A stretch of 64,000 bases of DNA from Klebsiella oxytoca (GTDB lineage Bacteria; Pseudomonadota; Gammaproteobacteria; Enterobacterales; Enterobacteriaceae): contig NZ_CP046115.1 in the NCBI RefSeq assembly GCF_009707385.1, forward strand, positions 5,084,001 to 5,148,000. The letters run 5' to 3'. Below the pieces are notes generated by a model. The model did no database searches and was not told where the DNA came from. It saw only the letters and a list, made by a program, of their open reading frames with translations. Shown here one piece after another: positions 51,371 to 63,776 of this stretch. Position 1 is the stretch's first letter; every line of letters starts with the position of its first letter. The position numbers and the translations under genes are program-made.

Positions 51371-52876
51371 TTATTGCGCTGGCGGAATATCCGTCGCTTC
51401 ATTACGCCTTTCCGCCACATCACCGGTACTGCTGGCCGCCGTCGCGGCCGCTGGCGCAGGCGTCATCACCTTCTCCCACGTCGCCTGGAGATCCTTCATA
51501 TTGTATTCCGGCTCGCCCTGCGGCTGCTGCAACACCAGCGCCATATCCTGCGACAGCTGCTGACGCAGATACTGGTTCAGCATGTCGACCGTCAGCGAGT
51601 TCAGAAACTCCTGGCGCAGCTTTTGATACTGCTCCGGGGCGATATCCACCACCTGATTTTGCAACGAACGCATCCTCTGGCTAATCAGAATGTACGTATC
51701 GGTGCGCGCATAGGTAGCGAACAGCTTCTGTAGCTCCAGGTTTTTCTGCGCGATCAGGGCATCAAACTCATCCTGCGGCAGGCCGTTATCGCGCACTTTC
51801 GCCAGCTCACGCGCCACCGTTGCCAGGTTGGCGTTCAGACGCTCGCCCGGGGATTCAACATTGATAGCGCACTGAGCGCGCTGGTAGAGCACCCGACAGT
51901 CGAAGCCAAGGCCGATATCCTTGATGTTACTTTTGCTCAGATTCTGCTGAACGTGCCAGAACAGCGCTTCTCGGGCGAGATCGTCACGCCAGTAGCGCTG
52001 AAGGGCTACCGAGTCGCGGATAGGCTGCCACGGCGCATCCCACATCAGCGATAGCTTATCCTGGCGCACCGCATCGGTCATAATACTGACCGGCGCCGTC
52101 GGCAGCGGCGACAGCGTAGGAACCGCCACCGGGGTTTCGCGTTTGCCCTTCAGGCCACCGAAGGTTTTGTTGATTTGCTCGGCGATGCTGCGGCTGTCAA
52201 CGTTGCCGACCACTATCAGGGTCATCGCATCCGGCGTGTACCACTTCTGGTAATATTCTTTTAGCTGAGCAATATCAACCGGTTGCTTCAGCGAAGCTGC
52301 CGGATCGTGTCCAAGCATGGTGGACCCTTTCAGCCGATAGCGCCACCAGCCTTCTTTGGTATCCACAGGCCAGGTCGCCACCATGTCTTCGCCTTTCAGC
52401 GCGTGGCTGACCGTTTCCGGAGTGATAGTCATGTTACCGCTGTTATTCGCCAGCCAGCTCAGGGCTTCTTTTAGCAGATCGTTACGGTTATTCGGTAAGC
52501 TCAGATTAAATAAACTGTAGTCATAAGAGACAATGGCGGGCGGCAGAGGACGCTTCGGGTCAATACTCTGCTGCCACAGAGAGCGGGCCTGCATGGTCGG
52601 GAGGCCGCCGTTTTGCGTCAGCGCGAGACGCGGGAGAAAGTGGCTAAAGCCGCTCTGCTGAGTACTTTCGCTCAGCGAGCCAATATTCACGGACAGGCGA
52701 ACTTCGATACGATCGCTGGGGCGCTGGGGGGTGGCTAATACCTGCCACTGAAACCCGTTCGCTAACGTTCCCTGTTGCCAGGCCGGGTCCGGCTGGAGCG
52801 CTTCTGCCTGCACATAACCAACCGTCGCCATCATCAGCAAACCACCGGTTAAGAGTCGAATTTTTGTGCCCTGCAT
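51371..52876 (-). CDS. yhjJ: YhjJ, M16-family periplasmic pseudoprotease
   Basis: Secreted 501-residue protein of the M16 (insulysin/pitrilysin-like) family. I chose ATG 52876 (MQGTKIRLLTGG, signal peptide 1-24, cleavage after VQA) as in E. coli. The catalytic zinc motif HxxEH is not present: at the expected place the chain reads HFLPRLALTQ, so Glu and the second His are lost. It is therefore predicted to bind rather than cut peptides. Proline/alanine-rich tail. Function unknown. Confidence 0.9.
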   Translation of the reverse strand: MQGTKIRLLTGGLLMMATVGYVQAEALQPDPAWQQGTLANGFQWQVLATPQRPSDRIEVRLSVNIGSLSESTQQSGFSHFLPRLALTQNGGLPTMQARSLWQQSIDPKRPLPPAIVSYDYSLFNLSLPNNRNDLLKEALSWLANNSGNMTITPETVSHALKGEDMVATWPVDTKEGWWRYRLKGSTMLGHDPAASLKQPVDIAQLKEYYQKWYTPDAMTLIVVGNVDSRSIAEQINKTFGGLKGKRETPVAVPTLSPLPTAPVSIMTDAVRQDKLSLMWDAPWQPIRDSVALQRYWRDDLAREALFWHVQQNLSKSNIKDIGLGFDCRVLYQRAQCAINVESPGERLNANLATVARELAKVRDNGLPQDEFDALIAQKNLELQKLFATYARTDTYILISQRMRSLQNQVVDIAPEQYQKLRQEFLNSLTVDMLNQYLRQQLSQDMALVLQQPQGEPEYNMKDLQATWEKVMTPAPAAATAASSTGDVAERRNEATDIPPAQ

Positions 52877-53009
52877 GTGAACCCCTGATGAACAATCCTG
52901 GTTACAACAGCGGCCCACGGGAGGGCCGCCGAAAATATGGTGAGTTAATTACGTCGGTTAGACCACACGGAGATGAAAATGTCACATGTTGACGTGAAAT
53001 AATCATTTA

Positions 53010-53084
53010 GGGTCACTGCCGCTCAAACGACAGTGACCCCTAATTATGCGCAGGAGCCCGTAGTCCAGCAAGGACAACGGGCCT
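53010..53084 (-). terminator. Two hairpins downstream of dctA
   Basis: First hairpin after the stop on the minus strand: 53056-53066 with 53072-53082 (11 bp, one mismatch). Second: 53010-53018 with 53031-53039 (9 bp perfect, 12-base loop), followed by an AT-rich stretch. Confidence 0.7.
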
Positions 53085-53095
53085 AACAGATGGAT

Positions 53096-54523
<1,428 letters not shown>

Positions 54524-54535
54524 CTAACAATGTTG

Positions 54536-56542
54536 TTACAAAGTTGCACCCTCTGACTCACCCTGTACAAAGCGGGCCATAAATACCTCTGGCGGCATGG
54601 CGCAACCGAACAGATATCCCTGCACCGTTTCGACGCCAGCCTGCCGCAGCCACTCGTACTGCGTATCGTTTTCGACACCCTCTGCGACAATATGCAGGTT
54701 CAGGCCACGCGCCAGCTGGATAATGGCGGGAACCATGCTGATGTCATCCGGCAACATATCAATAAAGACTTTATCGATTTTCAGGATATCCACCGGCAGT
54801 GATTTTATATGCTGCAGCTGGCGCAACCCCGCGTAGCCCATACCAAAGTCATCCAGCGCAATGCGAACGCCCGCTTCACGCAGCGGACGCAGCAGCGAGA
54901 TAATCGCCTGCGGATCGTCCATACGGCTGCTTTCGGTCACTTCCAGCACCAGCGTGCCCGGCGCGATACGATAGCGCGACAGGAGCGCCAGCATTTCAGC
55001 GCCGCGATCGTGATGCAGCAGCTGTAGCAGCGATACGTTGACCGACAGAGGCAGCATAATGCCCTGATTTTGCCAGGCAGCAAGCTGTCGGCAGGCCTCT
55101 TCCATCACCCAGTAGCCTACCGGAATCATCAGCCCACAGGCTTCGATACGCTCAATTAAATTCCCCGGCAGCGACCAGCTCCCGTCCGCCTGACGCTGAC
55201 GCAGCAGCACTTCAGCTCCGCAAACCTCTCCGCTGACGGTATCCACCTGCGGCTGCAGCCAGATAGCAAACTGCTGGTTATCAAGCGCAGTCAGAATATC
55301 GTGCTCTTCCATCAACCGGCGCTGCGCTTTTTCCATCTGCTGCGGATCGAAGAACTCAATCTGGTTTTTACCTTTACGGCGAGCGGTCACGGCGGCGGAA
55401 AACGCCCGACGATAAAGCTGTTCGGCGTTAATTTCGCCGTTAAACATTGCAATCCCGACGCTGGCGCAGGGGCGCAGCTGAATTCCGTGCAGCGGCAAAC
55501 GTTCATTTACGACAGTAAGTACTTGCTTACTTAACGTCACCGCCTGCCAGGGTTCAGTAATTCCGTGGGCCAGAATCGCGAAGTCATAGCCGCTCACCTG
55601 GGCCAGCACCATCTGCGCAGGTATAACCGCCCGTAGCTTTTCGACGAGGGTTAACAGCAGCATTTCACGCTGCGTCTCTTTCAGTACGCCAGCGGTATCC
55701 TGCAGAGTTTCGCAGGCGACAATCAGAAGCGCCGAAGTCTGCGGGCGCCCGACGGTTTGCTCCAGCATCGCCATCAAGAAAGCTTTATTAGGCAGCTCGG
55801 ATACCGGGAAACGGGTCGATTGCAAAGAGAGTTCATCATGCTGACGCAGCAACGTTTGCTGGTTACGGTTATAGCTGCGCACCAGCATGCCAATTTCATC
55901 GTCATGATGTAAGCGCGGTAGCGTGAGCTGATGGCCCAAACGCTCCTGTTGCGGAATATCGTTTAGCTCACGGGCGATTTTACGCAGCGGACGAACGATC
56001 AGGCGGTTGATACACCAGGTGATCGCCACCGTCAGAATTAACACTAAAAGTAAGTAAGCGGTCACTAATGTCGCCAGGGTGCTCATCACGAATTTATACA
56101 TGCGATAAGAGTCGGCCTGCAGCACCAGATAGGCCAACGGCTGCGGGTTGGCTGGCCTTTCAAGGGAGTAGATGGGGAGCGAAATCTGTACCGGCAGCTC
56201 GAACATCCGGGTGATCATTACCGGTACCGGACGCTCGGGGATAAAGCGCATCCGCAGCGCCTGAAACTGATTGGGCAGCACAACGTCCGCCCGGCTGACG
56301 ACGCCAGCAGGCTGAATGCGGCTTAGAATGGCTTCCGCCTCAGGGATATCGGCTTTCAGGATAGCCGCTGATAACGGTTCGCGAACGGAGCGCGCGATGC
56401 TTTCAAGCTGCGTGGCCGTGGTATAGCGACTCTGCTGAACAAAGTGGAACAGCAAAATAGAACAGAAGACCAGGACAAATGCCATGGACACGCTCGCGAC
56501 CATCGCCATCTGTTTAATTGTAAGTGAACGACTGACGCGCAA
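54536..56542 (-). CDS. pdeK: PdeK (YhjK), HAMP-GGDEF-EAL c-di-GMP phosphodiesterase
   Basis: Inner-membrane c-di-GMP enzyme: membrane span near the N-terminus, periplasmic segment, second span ([18 protein letters not shown]), HAMP, degenerate GGDEF (SGYDF, cyclase inactive) and an EAL domain. The EAL motif is AEVLLR, which keeps ExLxR, and the [10 protein letters not shown] loop is kept, so phosphodiesterase activity is likely. I chose the rare TTG start at 56542 (GGAG upstream, matching E. coli MRVSRSL); an ATG at 56635 would add 31 residues. It stands next to the bcs genes and may restrain cellulose synthesis. Confidence 0.85.
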   Translation of the reverse strand: MRVSRSLTIKQMAMVASVSMAFVLVFCSILLFHFVQQSRYTTATQLESIARSVREPLSAAILKADIPEAEAILSRIQPAGVVSRADVVLPNQFQALRMRFIPERPVPVMITRMFELPVQISLPIYSLERPANPQPLAYLVLQADSYRMYKFVMSTLATLVTAYLLLVLILTVAITWCINRLIVRPLRKIARELNDIPQQERLGHQLTLPRLHHDDEIGMLVRSYNRNQQTLLRQHDELSLQSTRFPVSELPNKAFLMAMLEQTVGRPQTSALLIVACETLQDTAGVLKETQREMLLLTLVEKLRAVIPAQMVLAQVSGYDFAILAHGITEPWQAVTLSKQVLTVVNERLPLHGIQLRPCASVGIAMFNGEINAEQLYRRAFSAAVTARRKGKNQIEFFDPQQMEKAQRRLMEEHDILTALDNQQFAIWLQPQVDTVSGEVCGAEVLLRQRQADGSWSLPGNLIERIEACGLMIPVGYWVMEEACRQLAAWQNQGIMLPLSVNVSLLQLLHHDRGAEMLALLSRYRIAPGTLVLEVTESSRMDDPQAIISLLRPLREAGVRIALDDFGMGYAGLRQLQHIKSLPVDILKIDKVFIDMLPDDISMVPAIIQLARGLNLHIVAEGVENDTQYEWLRQAGVETVQGYLFGCAMPPEVFMARFVQGESEGATL

Positions 56543-56834
56543 CGGGGTTCTCCACTGAAACTGAACGCCTAGCCGATGTAGATCCCTTTCACCGGTCGTT
56601 TTCAGGCTGATTATATACTTAAATTGTTCGCTCACGCCCGCGAGGAGTGCCGCAATGCCCGGGATACAGCGCGCAATGCAGCTTCGGTAGCTCTCCCCAG
56701 CGGCGCCGCGCTTACCGGGGCTACAGGTTCACAATCACCACCGGAGGGGAAATCGGACTGCATGGCCGGAGGCAACGAGTATACGCGAAGAGCGCCGTGG
56801 AGTGGCGCCCTGTCGCGAAATTCAGCCTAATCTG
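56543..56834. other. pdeK-bcsC intergenic region with a REP element
   Basis: 292 bp. A REP-like palindrome (about 56686-56725) lies between pdeK and the 3' end of bcsC, and a small GC stem (56792-56796 / 56804-56808) follows the bcsC stop on the minus strand. No gene seen. Confidence 0.6.
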
Positions 56835-59800
56835 CTACCAGTCGGCGTAAGGGACCAGCGGCTGAGGCGGCATATCCAAATCGCCCTGCCAGCCGGAAGC
56901 CGAGTAGCGCACGTACAGCAGCGCGTGGCTTGGGGTGTAATCTTTCGCCTGCTGAATATCCACCGCCGCCCCGACAAACCAGTTGCTGCTCACCCGGCGC
57001 TCAATCAGCGCCCGCGCGGTATAGCCGGTTCCCTGGCTGCTGCCGCCTTCTTCTTTGAGCAGGCTGGCATCATGACGATACTCCGAGGGAATCAAATTCA
57101 GCAGCGGATAGCGGGCTTCGGTTTTGGTCCGCGAATGGGACCACGAAACCGAGCCCCCCAGCTCCCAGGACCAGTTTTCCGTTCTCTGACGCCAGGTCAC
57201 CGGTACCGAGAAAGAGACATATTCCTGCGGGCTGTAATAACCGCCCTGGCCAAGCGTATAACCGCTCAGGTCCTTATCGTAGTGCCAGATCATATTGTTC
57301 AGGCCAACGGTGACCCGGCGGTTATCTTCGTTAATCACTTTATAGTAGTAGCCGGTCATCCAGCGCACGCGCCAGTTGTCGGCGACGTTTTTGCCGGTTA
57401 GCTGATCAACGCCCAGTGAGGACCAGACGCCGTTGGCTTTACCTTTATCGTAACTCAGGCTCAAACCGGCGCCGTCGGCGCGTACCCCGCCCCAGGTCTT
57501 GCCGGTATGGCCGCCGTTAGGGTTGTCTTTTTGTCCGCCAAAGGCCAGCAGCGAGCTGGAAATGGGGCGTCGATGGAGATTAACGGTGTAGCCCAGCGGG
57601 CCGACATCGCTGCTGTAGCTCAGGCCGCCGACCACATCAACGACGTTAAAGCCCATCGGCGTGGTGCCGATATCGCCGCTCCAAGTATCGTTCTTCCAGC
57701 CCACCGCGACGCTGGCGCCGCTATCGCTCTGATGTTTACTGCCGCCAGTACAGGCGATTTCGCCGCAGGTTCCCCAGTCAGGCGAATAGCTGCCGTCACT
57801 CTTCGTAGAAAAAGTCCCGACATCCATATTGACCAGGTCGGTACGGAAGAACATTCGGCCATCGGCCAGCGGCGCGTCCACGTGCAGCATGGTGGTATGC
57901 GCTTTCAGATCGGAATAGCCGCCGGTGCCGCTGGATCCCCAGTAATCATGTTCGAGAGTAACGTTCAGATCCTGCTGGCGATAGAGATCGGCGGCATCGC
58001 TGCGGATCCCGCGCTTCAGCCAGTCATCGCTGCTGTCATTACGCGTCAACCGTGTGAAAGTATTGTTATCCTGCGGGCGGGAGGCGGTCACGCCGGAAGC
58101 AACCATCGCATCTTTATAACCCTCAAGCGCCTGCTGCGGCTCGCCGTTTTGCGCCTGGAAACGCGCGGCATCGCGCAGCACCAGCGCGCTTTCCATCGAC
58201 GGCGGCTGCGCTTTCGCCTGCGGAACGATACGGGCGAAAATTTGCTGCGCCTGTGCGCGATCGCCCAGACCGGCCTGCGCGAGGGCAATACGTCGCTGCA
58301 TATTAATGGAGTCTATCTCCTCGCCCTTGAGCTGAGCTACCTGGGCGCGTGCGGCATTCTTATCGCCGTCGGCAAGATAAACCTCCGCGAGCCCCAGACG
58401 CGCATCGCCATTGTCCGGCTGCTGGCCCAGCACTCGCTGATATTCAGCTATCGCCGTCTGGCTGTCGCCGCGCTGCTGCGCCCAATCCGCCAGCGTAAGC
58501 TCGTAGCGCACTGACGTCGGCTGCTGTTTAATCAGCGCGATAGCCTGGGCTTCCTGGCCGCTATCGCGCAGCTGGTTTGCCTGGCGCAAAATCTTGTCGC
58601 TTTGCAGCCGCGCGTCCAGCTCGCGAATATTGTCCGTCCACTGCCCGCGCGGCAGGGCGTTAATCTGTGCCAGCGCCATATCATCCTGATTATTACCGGA
58701 TAAATAGAGACCGTAAGCGTAGACCCGGTCGGCATCACCGGGCTTGCGGTTGACCATAGCGCGCATCAGCGCGTCGGCCTCGCTGCGTCTGCCCGCGCTA
58801 ACCAGATCCCGCGACAGGCGGTAGGTGATCCACACGCTATCCGGATCCAGCGCCAGCCGTCTGCGCTGCACTTCCGCCGCCTGCGCCCAGTTACCCTGGC
58901 TCTCCAGCGTCTCGGCCTGTTTTTCCAGCCGATCGTTCGTCAGACTGCGTTCGATATCATCAATACTCCGCCGCTGGCTCGGGGACAGGCTGGCGATATA
59001 TGCGCTGGCTTTTTCCGGCGATTCGGCGCGATACAGATTCGCCAGACCGCGCACCGCCAGACTGTTGCCGCGATCCATGCGCAGCGCGCGCTGGTAGTAG
59101 CGCTCTGCCGCGGCGCTTTCTTTATTCGCCGCCGCCACGTCACCCAGTCCCAGTACCGCATAGCTGTCGGTATTGTCTATCCGCTGCGCCTGCGCGTAAT
59201 AATTTTTCGCCTGTTCCGGCTGACCGCTCTTCAGCGCGTCATCGCCCTGCTTTATCAGTAGCCAGTAGCGGTTAGTCTTAAGCAGACTGTCCCACTTATC
59301 GCGGCTCGGGCTCTGCGGATCCATTTTGATAGCTTTGCTCAACTGGCTAATCGCTCGCGCCCGATCGCCGCGCTGGGAGTACGCCTCCCCGAGCGCGCCA
59401 ACCGCATCGCTATCTCTGGAATTCGCCCGGACGGCCTGCTGCAAATCGGCTACCGCTACCGAGCCTTTTCCGGCTTTCACCGCCGCCAGCCCCTCGTTAC
59501 GAGAACGAAAAGCTGGATCTTTTAATTCAGTCTGGTATTTGCTGAGCAATGACCTGGCATCGTCCAGTTTTTCAGAATCAGTAAACAGAATCAGGAAACG
59601 CTGTAAAGCCTCAACGCTCGCCTGGCTGACCGGCATATCGTTAATCGCATCAAACCATATGGAAGCGGCCGTTCCACGGCCGGCCGGCGAGCGGGCCATC
59701 TGTTCCAGGTAGGCAAAACCTTTTTGCCTGTTGTTGTCGCGAAACATCTGTTTTGCAAGGATTGACTGCAGTTCGATGTTACCCGATTGCTTAGCGTTCA

Positions 59801-60320
59801 GTTTCTCGAGCTGGCTGACGCCTTCGTTATGGCGCGCCGGTAGCCGCGACACCAATACCCAATACTCTTGTGCGTAAGGCATTGCGCCAGGCACGCCGCC
59901 AAAGATTTTCTCATAGCTGGCGATCGCCTCCTCAATGTGCCCCGTAGCTCCCAGCAGGCGGGCCTGCTGCAGCTCCTGCTCTCCTTCACCATGCGTAACG
60001 TTTAACTCATTGCGTGAATCAGCGAGCGCGCCGGAGTCGGGAGCGAGTTTATTCAGACGCTCCAGCAGCTTTTGCGCCCCGTCGGTATCGCCCTGACGGA
60101 GAAGATAGCGCACCCGCGCGGCGATAACGTCCGGGTTGTTCGGGTCGATCAGCTCCAGACGATATAGCGACTGACGAACCAGATCTTCACGATTGCTGGC
60201 CTCGCCGAGACGCACCTGCTCCAGCAGATGATCCTGAGCGGGCGTGTTCGCGGCGTGCGCCAGCGGCATCAGCGCAACGCTTAAAGAGAGCGTGAATAAA
60301 CTTAGTGAGAACTTGTGCAT
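56835..60320 (-). CDS. bcsC: BcsC, cellulose export outer-membrane protein
   Basis: Forms the periplasmic TPR scaffold and outer-membrane pore for cellulose (or phosphoethanolamine cellulose). I chose ATG 60320 ([14 protein letters not shown], signal peptide 1-24) giving 1161 residues (E. coli 1157). TPR repeats fill residues about 30-780, and the C-terminal BcsC barrel (about 830-1161) ends in aromatic Trp as outer-membrane barrels do. The ATG lies inside the end of bcsZ (19-base overlap), so it is translationally coupled. Confidence 0.96.
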   Translation of the reverse strand: MHKFSLSLFTLSLSVALMPLAHAANTPAQDHLLEQVRLGEASNREDLVRQSLYRLELIDPNNPDVIAARVRYLLRQGDTDGAQKLLERLNKLAPDSGALADSRNELNVTHGEGEQELQQARLLGATGHIEEAIASYEKIFGGVPGAMPYAQEYWVLVSRLPARHNEGVSQLEKLNAKQSGNIELQSILAKQMFRDNNRQKGFAYLEQMARSPAGRGTAASIWFDAINDMPVSQASVEALQRFLILFTDSEKLDDARSLLSKYQTELKDPAFRSRNEGLAAVKAGKGSVAVADLQQAVRANSRDSDAVGALGEAYSQRGDRARAISQLSKAIKMDPQSPSRDKWDSLLKTNRYWLLIKQGDDALKSGQPEQAKNYYAQAQRIDNTDSYAVLGLGDVAAANKESAAAERYYQRALRMDRGNSLAVRGLANLYRAESPEKASAYIASLSPSQRRSIDDIERSLTNDRLEKQAETLESQGNWAQAAEVQRRRLALDPDSVWITYRLSRDLVSAGRRSEADALMRAMVNRKPGDADRVYAYGLYLSGNNQDDMALAQINALPRGQWTDNIRELDARLQSDKILRQANQLRDSGQEAQAIALIKQQPTSVRYELTLADWAQQRGDSQTAIAEYQRVLGQQPDNGDARLGLAEVYLADGDKNAARAQVAQLKGEEIDSINMQRRIALAQAGLGDRAQAQQIFARIVPQAKAQPPSMESALVLRDAARFQAQNGEPQQALEGYKDAMVASGVTASRPQDNNTFTRLTRNDSSDDWLKRGIRSDAADLYRQQDLNVTLEHDYWGSSGTGGYSDLKAHTTMLHVDAPLADGRMFFRTDLVNMDVGTFSTKSDGSYSPDWGTCGEIACTGGSKHQSDSGASVAVGWKNDTWSGDIGTTPMGFNVVDVVGGLSYSSDVGPLGYTVNLHRRPISSSLLAFGGQKDNPNGGHTGKTWGGVRADGAGLSLSYDKGKANGVWSSLGVDQLTGKNVADNWRVRWMTGYYYKVINEDNRRVTVGLNNMIWHYDKDLSGYTLGQGGYYSPQEYVSFSVPVTWRQRTENWSWELGGSVSWSHSRTKTEARYPLLNLIPSEYRHDASLLKEEGGSSQGTGYTARALIERRVSSNWFVGAAVDIQQAKDYTPSHALLYVRYSASGWQGDLDMPPQPLVPYADW

Positions 60321-61414
60321 TCCTGGTTCCAGTCGGGCTGTAATTCGCCACCTGCGGTGAAGCGAAAACGGTGTTGATCCCATCCCTGGCCGAAAAGGGT
60401 CAGGACCGCGCTGTAGTAAGCATCCGCGCCTGGATATTCATCGGCGACGCGTTGACGCTGAATGGCTCGGGCATCTTCGTTTTGCAAAAAAGGCAATAAT
60501 GAAGCGGAGAAGCCCACCGGGCCATTGCCGGAGGTTTTACCAGTAGCGATATTGTTTTTTTCCGGCGGCACGCCCTGATCGATCGTCCGGGCAGCCATCG
60601 GTTTAAAGCGCGCCAGCAGAGGCGCTTTTTGCTTATCGCCGTCATTGAGCATACCTACCCACAAATAGACGCGAATGGCGTCATAGCTGCCGATAATCGG
60701 TTTATCCGCTTTCAGCTGCCAGCCTTTGCCTTTTTCGTAGCGCACCCAGTCCGGCGAAAAACCTTTTGGCGCGGTCTCCAGCAGCAGACGCAGGTTGTTG
60801 TCGCGAATCTTCGGCCAGGGAGCGCCAAAAGCGGCAAAGTAGGTCGCCAGCTGCGGCGGCAGGTAGCTGGGATTAAAACGCCAGCCTCCATCATCGACGA
60901 AGCCGACTTTCCCCGGCAGTATCATCGGTCCCAGCCCCGGCAACGTCGCGACTTCTTCATCGGCAATCCGCGTCAGCAGCGCTTTACCGACATCGGTATA
61001 CTGAGGCGTTTCCCACAGGCGCCCGGCCTCCAGCAGCGCCCAGGCTATCCACAAATCCGAGTCCGACGCCGAGTTGTCGTCCAGAACCGTCCATTCGTCA
61101 TCGCTTTTTTTCCCCCACAGCCAGCCCGGCAGATGCGCGCGCAGATCGCCCTCGGCAAGGTTATTTTGCGTCCACTCAAACAGCTTGCGGAAGGCCTCGC
61201 GGTCATTGGCTGCCAGAGCAAAGAACAGCCCATAGCTTTGCCCTTCCGAAGTGGTGATTTTCCGTGAATCGCTGGGGTCGATAACTCGCCCTTCGGCGCT
61301 GACGTACTCTTTTTTAAACTGCTCCCAGGCCGGCCACCGGCAGGCGGCGCTAACCTGCGCCGCCGCCAGTATCAATATCGATATCACCACGCCGCGTACC
61401 GCGTTCATCATCAA
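60302..61414 (-). CDS. bcsZ: BcsZ, periplasmic endo-1,4-beta-glucanase
   Basis: Family-8 glycoside hydrolase of the cellulose synthase complex, 370 residues (E. coli 368). Signal peptide (residues 1-23), acid catalyst region [20 protein letters not shown] with the Glu of SEGQ, and the GH8 signature [16 protein letters not shown] with the catalytic Asp. Trims stray glucan so that fibre assembly proceeds. It lies between bcsB and bcsC. Confidence 0.96.
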   Translation of the reverse strand: MMMNAVRGVVISILILAAAQVSAACRWPAWEQFKKEYVSAEGRVIDPSDSRKITTSEGQSYGLFFALAANDREAFRKLFEWTQNNLAEGDLRAHLPGWLWGKKSDDEWTVLDDNSASDSDLWIAWALLEAGRLWETPQYTDVGKALLTRIADEEVATLPGLGPMILPGKVGFVDDGGWRFNPSYLPPQLATYFAAFGAPWPKIRDNNLRLLLETAPKGFSPDWVRYEKGKGWQLKADKPIIGSYDAIRVYLWVGMLNDGDKQKAPLLARFKPMAARTIDQGVPPEKNNIATGKTSGNGPVGFSASLLPFLQNEDARAIQRQRVADEYPGADAYYSAVLTLFGQGWDQHRFRFTAGGELQPDWNQECTSSH

Positions 61415-63766
61415 TTACTCATCATCAAGATGCAGGCGACGACGGCTGATAATGCGCAGCATGCGCCACAGTACCCATGCCAGCAGCACGATACTTACCG
61501 CAGCCAGAATCGCCAGCAGCACCGGGTGGTTGGAGAGCGCAAACCAGATACGTTCGAACCACGGCAAATGCCCGATATAGTAAATATCGCCCACCCGCAG
61601 ACTGTTGACGCCCGATTCACGAATCACCGAAACCGAACCAAACATCGCCGCACGCTTACCGCTGTCGTTAAGCGCCTGCGTCAAAAGTTCGTTGCCGCGC
61701 TGGCTATCGGCCAGCAGCGCCACGACGCTACGCTGATCGTTGTACGGCGACTGGAAGCCAATAATTGCCGCCATAGGTCCGGACGAGGTGATATCAGTAC
61801 GGGTATTCGGCGTTCTGGCCTCGGCGTCAGGATAGATGCTGGCCAGGTCGTAGTGGCGCATCGGCATTTTCACCCAGCTTTTGGTCGCTTCAACCAGCAG
61901 ATTAATTTTAGTATCGTCCTTCAGCGCCTGCGGAATAGAGCCAATCAGCAGCAGGTCGGCGTCTTTATCTTTAATCTGGCTACCGTCATCGGTCATACGC
62001 AGGTTGATTGCCGCCAGACCGGTTTGCGCCCCGATGCCGCCGGCAGTTTGCAGCAGCGTGGCGACCTGACCCTGAGTAGGAGTTTTTGGCACCACGACCA
62101 GAGTGTCGGAAAGATCGGCCATCCGGGTGTACGGGAAGCCCGCGTTAGCAAACACGCGCAGATCCGGCATCGCCATAAAGTGATAGTACTTTGAAAAATC
62201 GATGGTCGAGTCGTCGCCGATTACCACGTGGTTCTGCACCGGCTGGAAGGTAATACAGTTTTCGATGGAACCGCCCGGCATCGGGTTCATGTACTGGAAG
62301 TCGAAGCGCAGCTGGTTCATCGCGCCGAGGCGCAGCGCCGGGATCGTGACTTCCGTTTTACCGTCCAGCAGTCCCTGGAGCACCGGCAGACGCAGTATCA
62401 GTTTGTTCGCATCCTGCGAGCTATTCAGGCTGAACGACTGCAAGAACTGGTCATTAAGACTGATATCCATGCGCGAACTGTCTTTGATAGGCGGCATGGT
62501 GTAGCGGTAGTTCAGGTCCATATCGATGCCGTTCGCGCGCAGCAGATACAGGTCCGGCGGCAGGTTCAGCGCCACGTTGATGGAATCCGGCACCAGGCCG
62601 CTGGATTGCAGCTGCTGTTCGTAGGTTTTCAGCTCGCCAAAGGTCACCGCCCGGTCGGTACGCACCCAGTTTGGCGCATCGTACGGTTTACGCGCCTGTA
62701 GCTCTTTAACATCGTCTACCGTTACGCTGCTGCCGCGGAACAGAATATTGCCCTGGGCTATCCCTTTCGCCGCCTGCAGCAGATCTTTGTCATCCCGGCC
62801 GAATATCACCAGCAGCTTAACGTAAGGGTTGTCCGGGTGGTCGATCATTTCAATCGTTGGCGCGTTAACCGGGGGATGCTCGCGCAGGAAGTCCGGGCGC
62901 TTATCGTTGGTAGCGAAAACAATGGCGTTGCGATCCGGCAGCGCGTTGAACTGAACCGGGAACTGCTGGCCGCGCCAGCCCGCTTTGCTGCCGAACCAGG
63001 AGGCGACGATCGCCGCAGCCTGCTGCTGCTGGACATCCGGCGAGGAGGCAAAGACCATCGGTAGCGTCAGCGGACGGTTATCCCGAGAGTCGTAGAACGG
63101 GACCGGGAAATGCGAGAGATCGTTGCGCACGTTCAGCGACTGGTAGGTTAAATCCAGATAACTATCGCGACCCACGTCCAGCCACAGGGTGCTGCTGGCC
63201 GGGTTTTCGCAGACATCGCGATAGTGGCCGACAAACTCCAGACGCACGCGGTTAAAGTCGGTGATATAAAGCGGATCGACGGGGATCTGCGCGCTGACCT
63301 TTTTGCCCAACTGCTCTTTGGTGACCGGCAAAACGCCCATCAGCTCATCGTTAAGATAAACCTTCAGCTGCGACTGCACCGGCAGCAGTGACGGTGATGG
63401 GGTGTAGTCAAGATTCAGCATCGCCTTCGCCACGACTTCATCGCTGCGCATGCCGAACTCCACCCAACCATCCGGGCGCGCGCCGCGCAGCACCATGCTG
63501 CCCGGAGGCGGGGCGATTTTGGCGAAGGTGAGCTTCACGTCGCGAGTCGGGGCGTTCTCCATCACCACTACCGGCGCTGCCGGGTCGGCGACGGTGGCCG
63601 TTGGCTGGCCGTCGGCCACCGTACCGGCAATACCGGGAACGGCCGTGGTCTGCGCGGCTTCTGGAGCTGCCGCCACCGCTGTAGCCCGTTCCGCATAGGA
63701 AGCGAAGGGAGACCAACCGCCAATGCCCACCGCTACTGCACAAATCAAAGAGAGTTTTCTGTTCAT
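61415..63766 (-). CDS. bcsB: BcsB, cyclic-di-GMP-linked cellulose synthase periplasmic subunit
   Basis: Periplasmic partner of BcsA that guides the nascent glucan; a C-terminal membrane span (VLLAILAAVSIVLLAWVLW) anchors it. I chose ATG 63766 (MNRKLSLICAVAVG, signal peptide), 783 residues (E. coli 779); the open frame upstream overlaps the end of bcsA and is not used. It has two carbohydrate-binding and two flavodoxin-like domains, as known for the family. It abuts bcsZ directly. Confidence 0.96.
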   Translation of the reverse strand: MNRKLSLICAVAVGIGGWSPFASYAERATAVAAAPEAAQTTAVPGIAGTVADGQPTATVADPAAPVVVMENAPTRDVKLTFAKIAPPPGSMVLRGARPDGWVEFGMRSDEVVAKAMLNLDYTPSPSLLPVQSQLKVYLNDELMGVLPVTKEQLGKKVSAQIPVDPLYITDFNRVRLEFVGHYRDVCENPASSTLWLDVGRDSYLDLTYQSLNVRNDLSHFPVPFYDSRDNRPLTLPMVFASSPDVQQQQAAAIVASWFGSKAGWRGQQFPVQFNALPDRNAIVFATNDKRPDFLREHPPVNAPTIEMIDHPDNPYVKLLVIFGRDDKDLLQAAKGIAQGNILFRGSSVTVDDVKELQARKPYDAPNWVRTDRAVTFGELKTYEQQLQSSGLVPDSINVALNLPPDLYLLRANGIDMDLNYRYTMPPIKDSSRMDISLNDQFLQSFSLNSSQDANKLILRLPVLQGLLDGKTEVTIPALRLGAMNQLRFDFQYMNPMPGGSIENCITFQPVQNHVVIGDDSTIDFSKYYHFMAMPDLRVFANAGFPYTRMADLSDTLVVVPKTPTQGQVATLLQTAGGIGAQTGLAAINLRMTDDGSQIKDKDADLLLIGSIPQALKDDTKINLLVEATKSWVKMPMRHYDLASIYPDAEARTPNTRTDITSSGPMAAIIGFQSPYNDQRSVVALLADSQRGNELLTQALNDSGKRAAMFGSVSVIRESGVNSLRVGDIYYIGHLPWFERIWFALSNHPVLLAILAAVSIVLLAWVLWRMLRIISRRRLHLDDE

Positions 63767-63776
63767 CGCATTATCA

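Noticed and set aside
57507..58514. 335-codon frame opposite bcsC
   Set aside because: Antisense shadow of the TPR and barrel region of bcsC.
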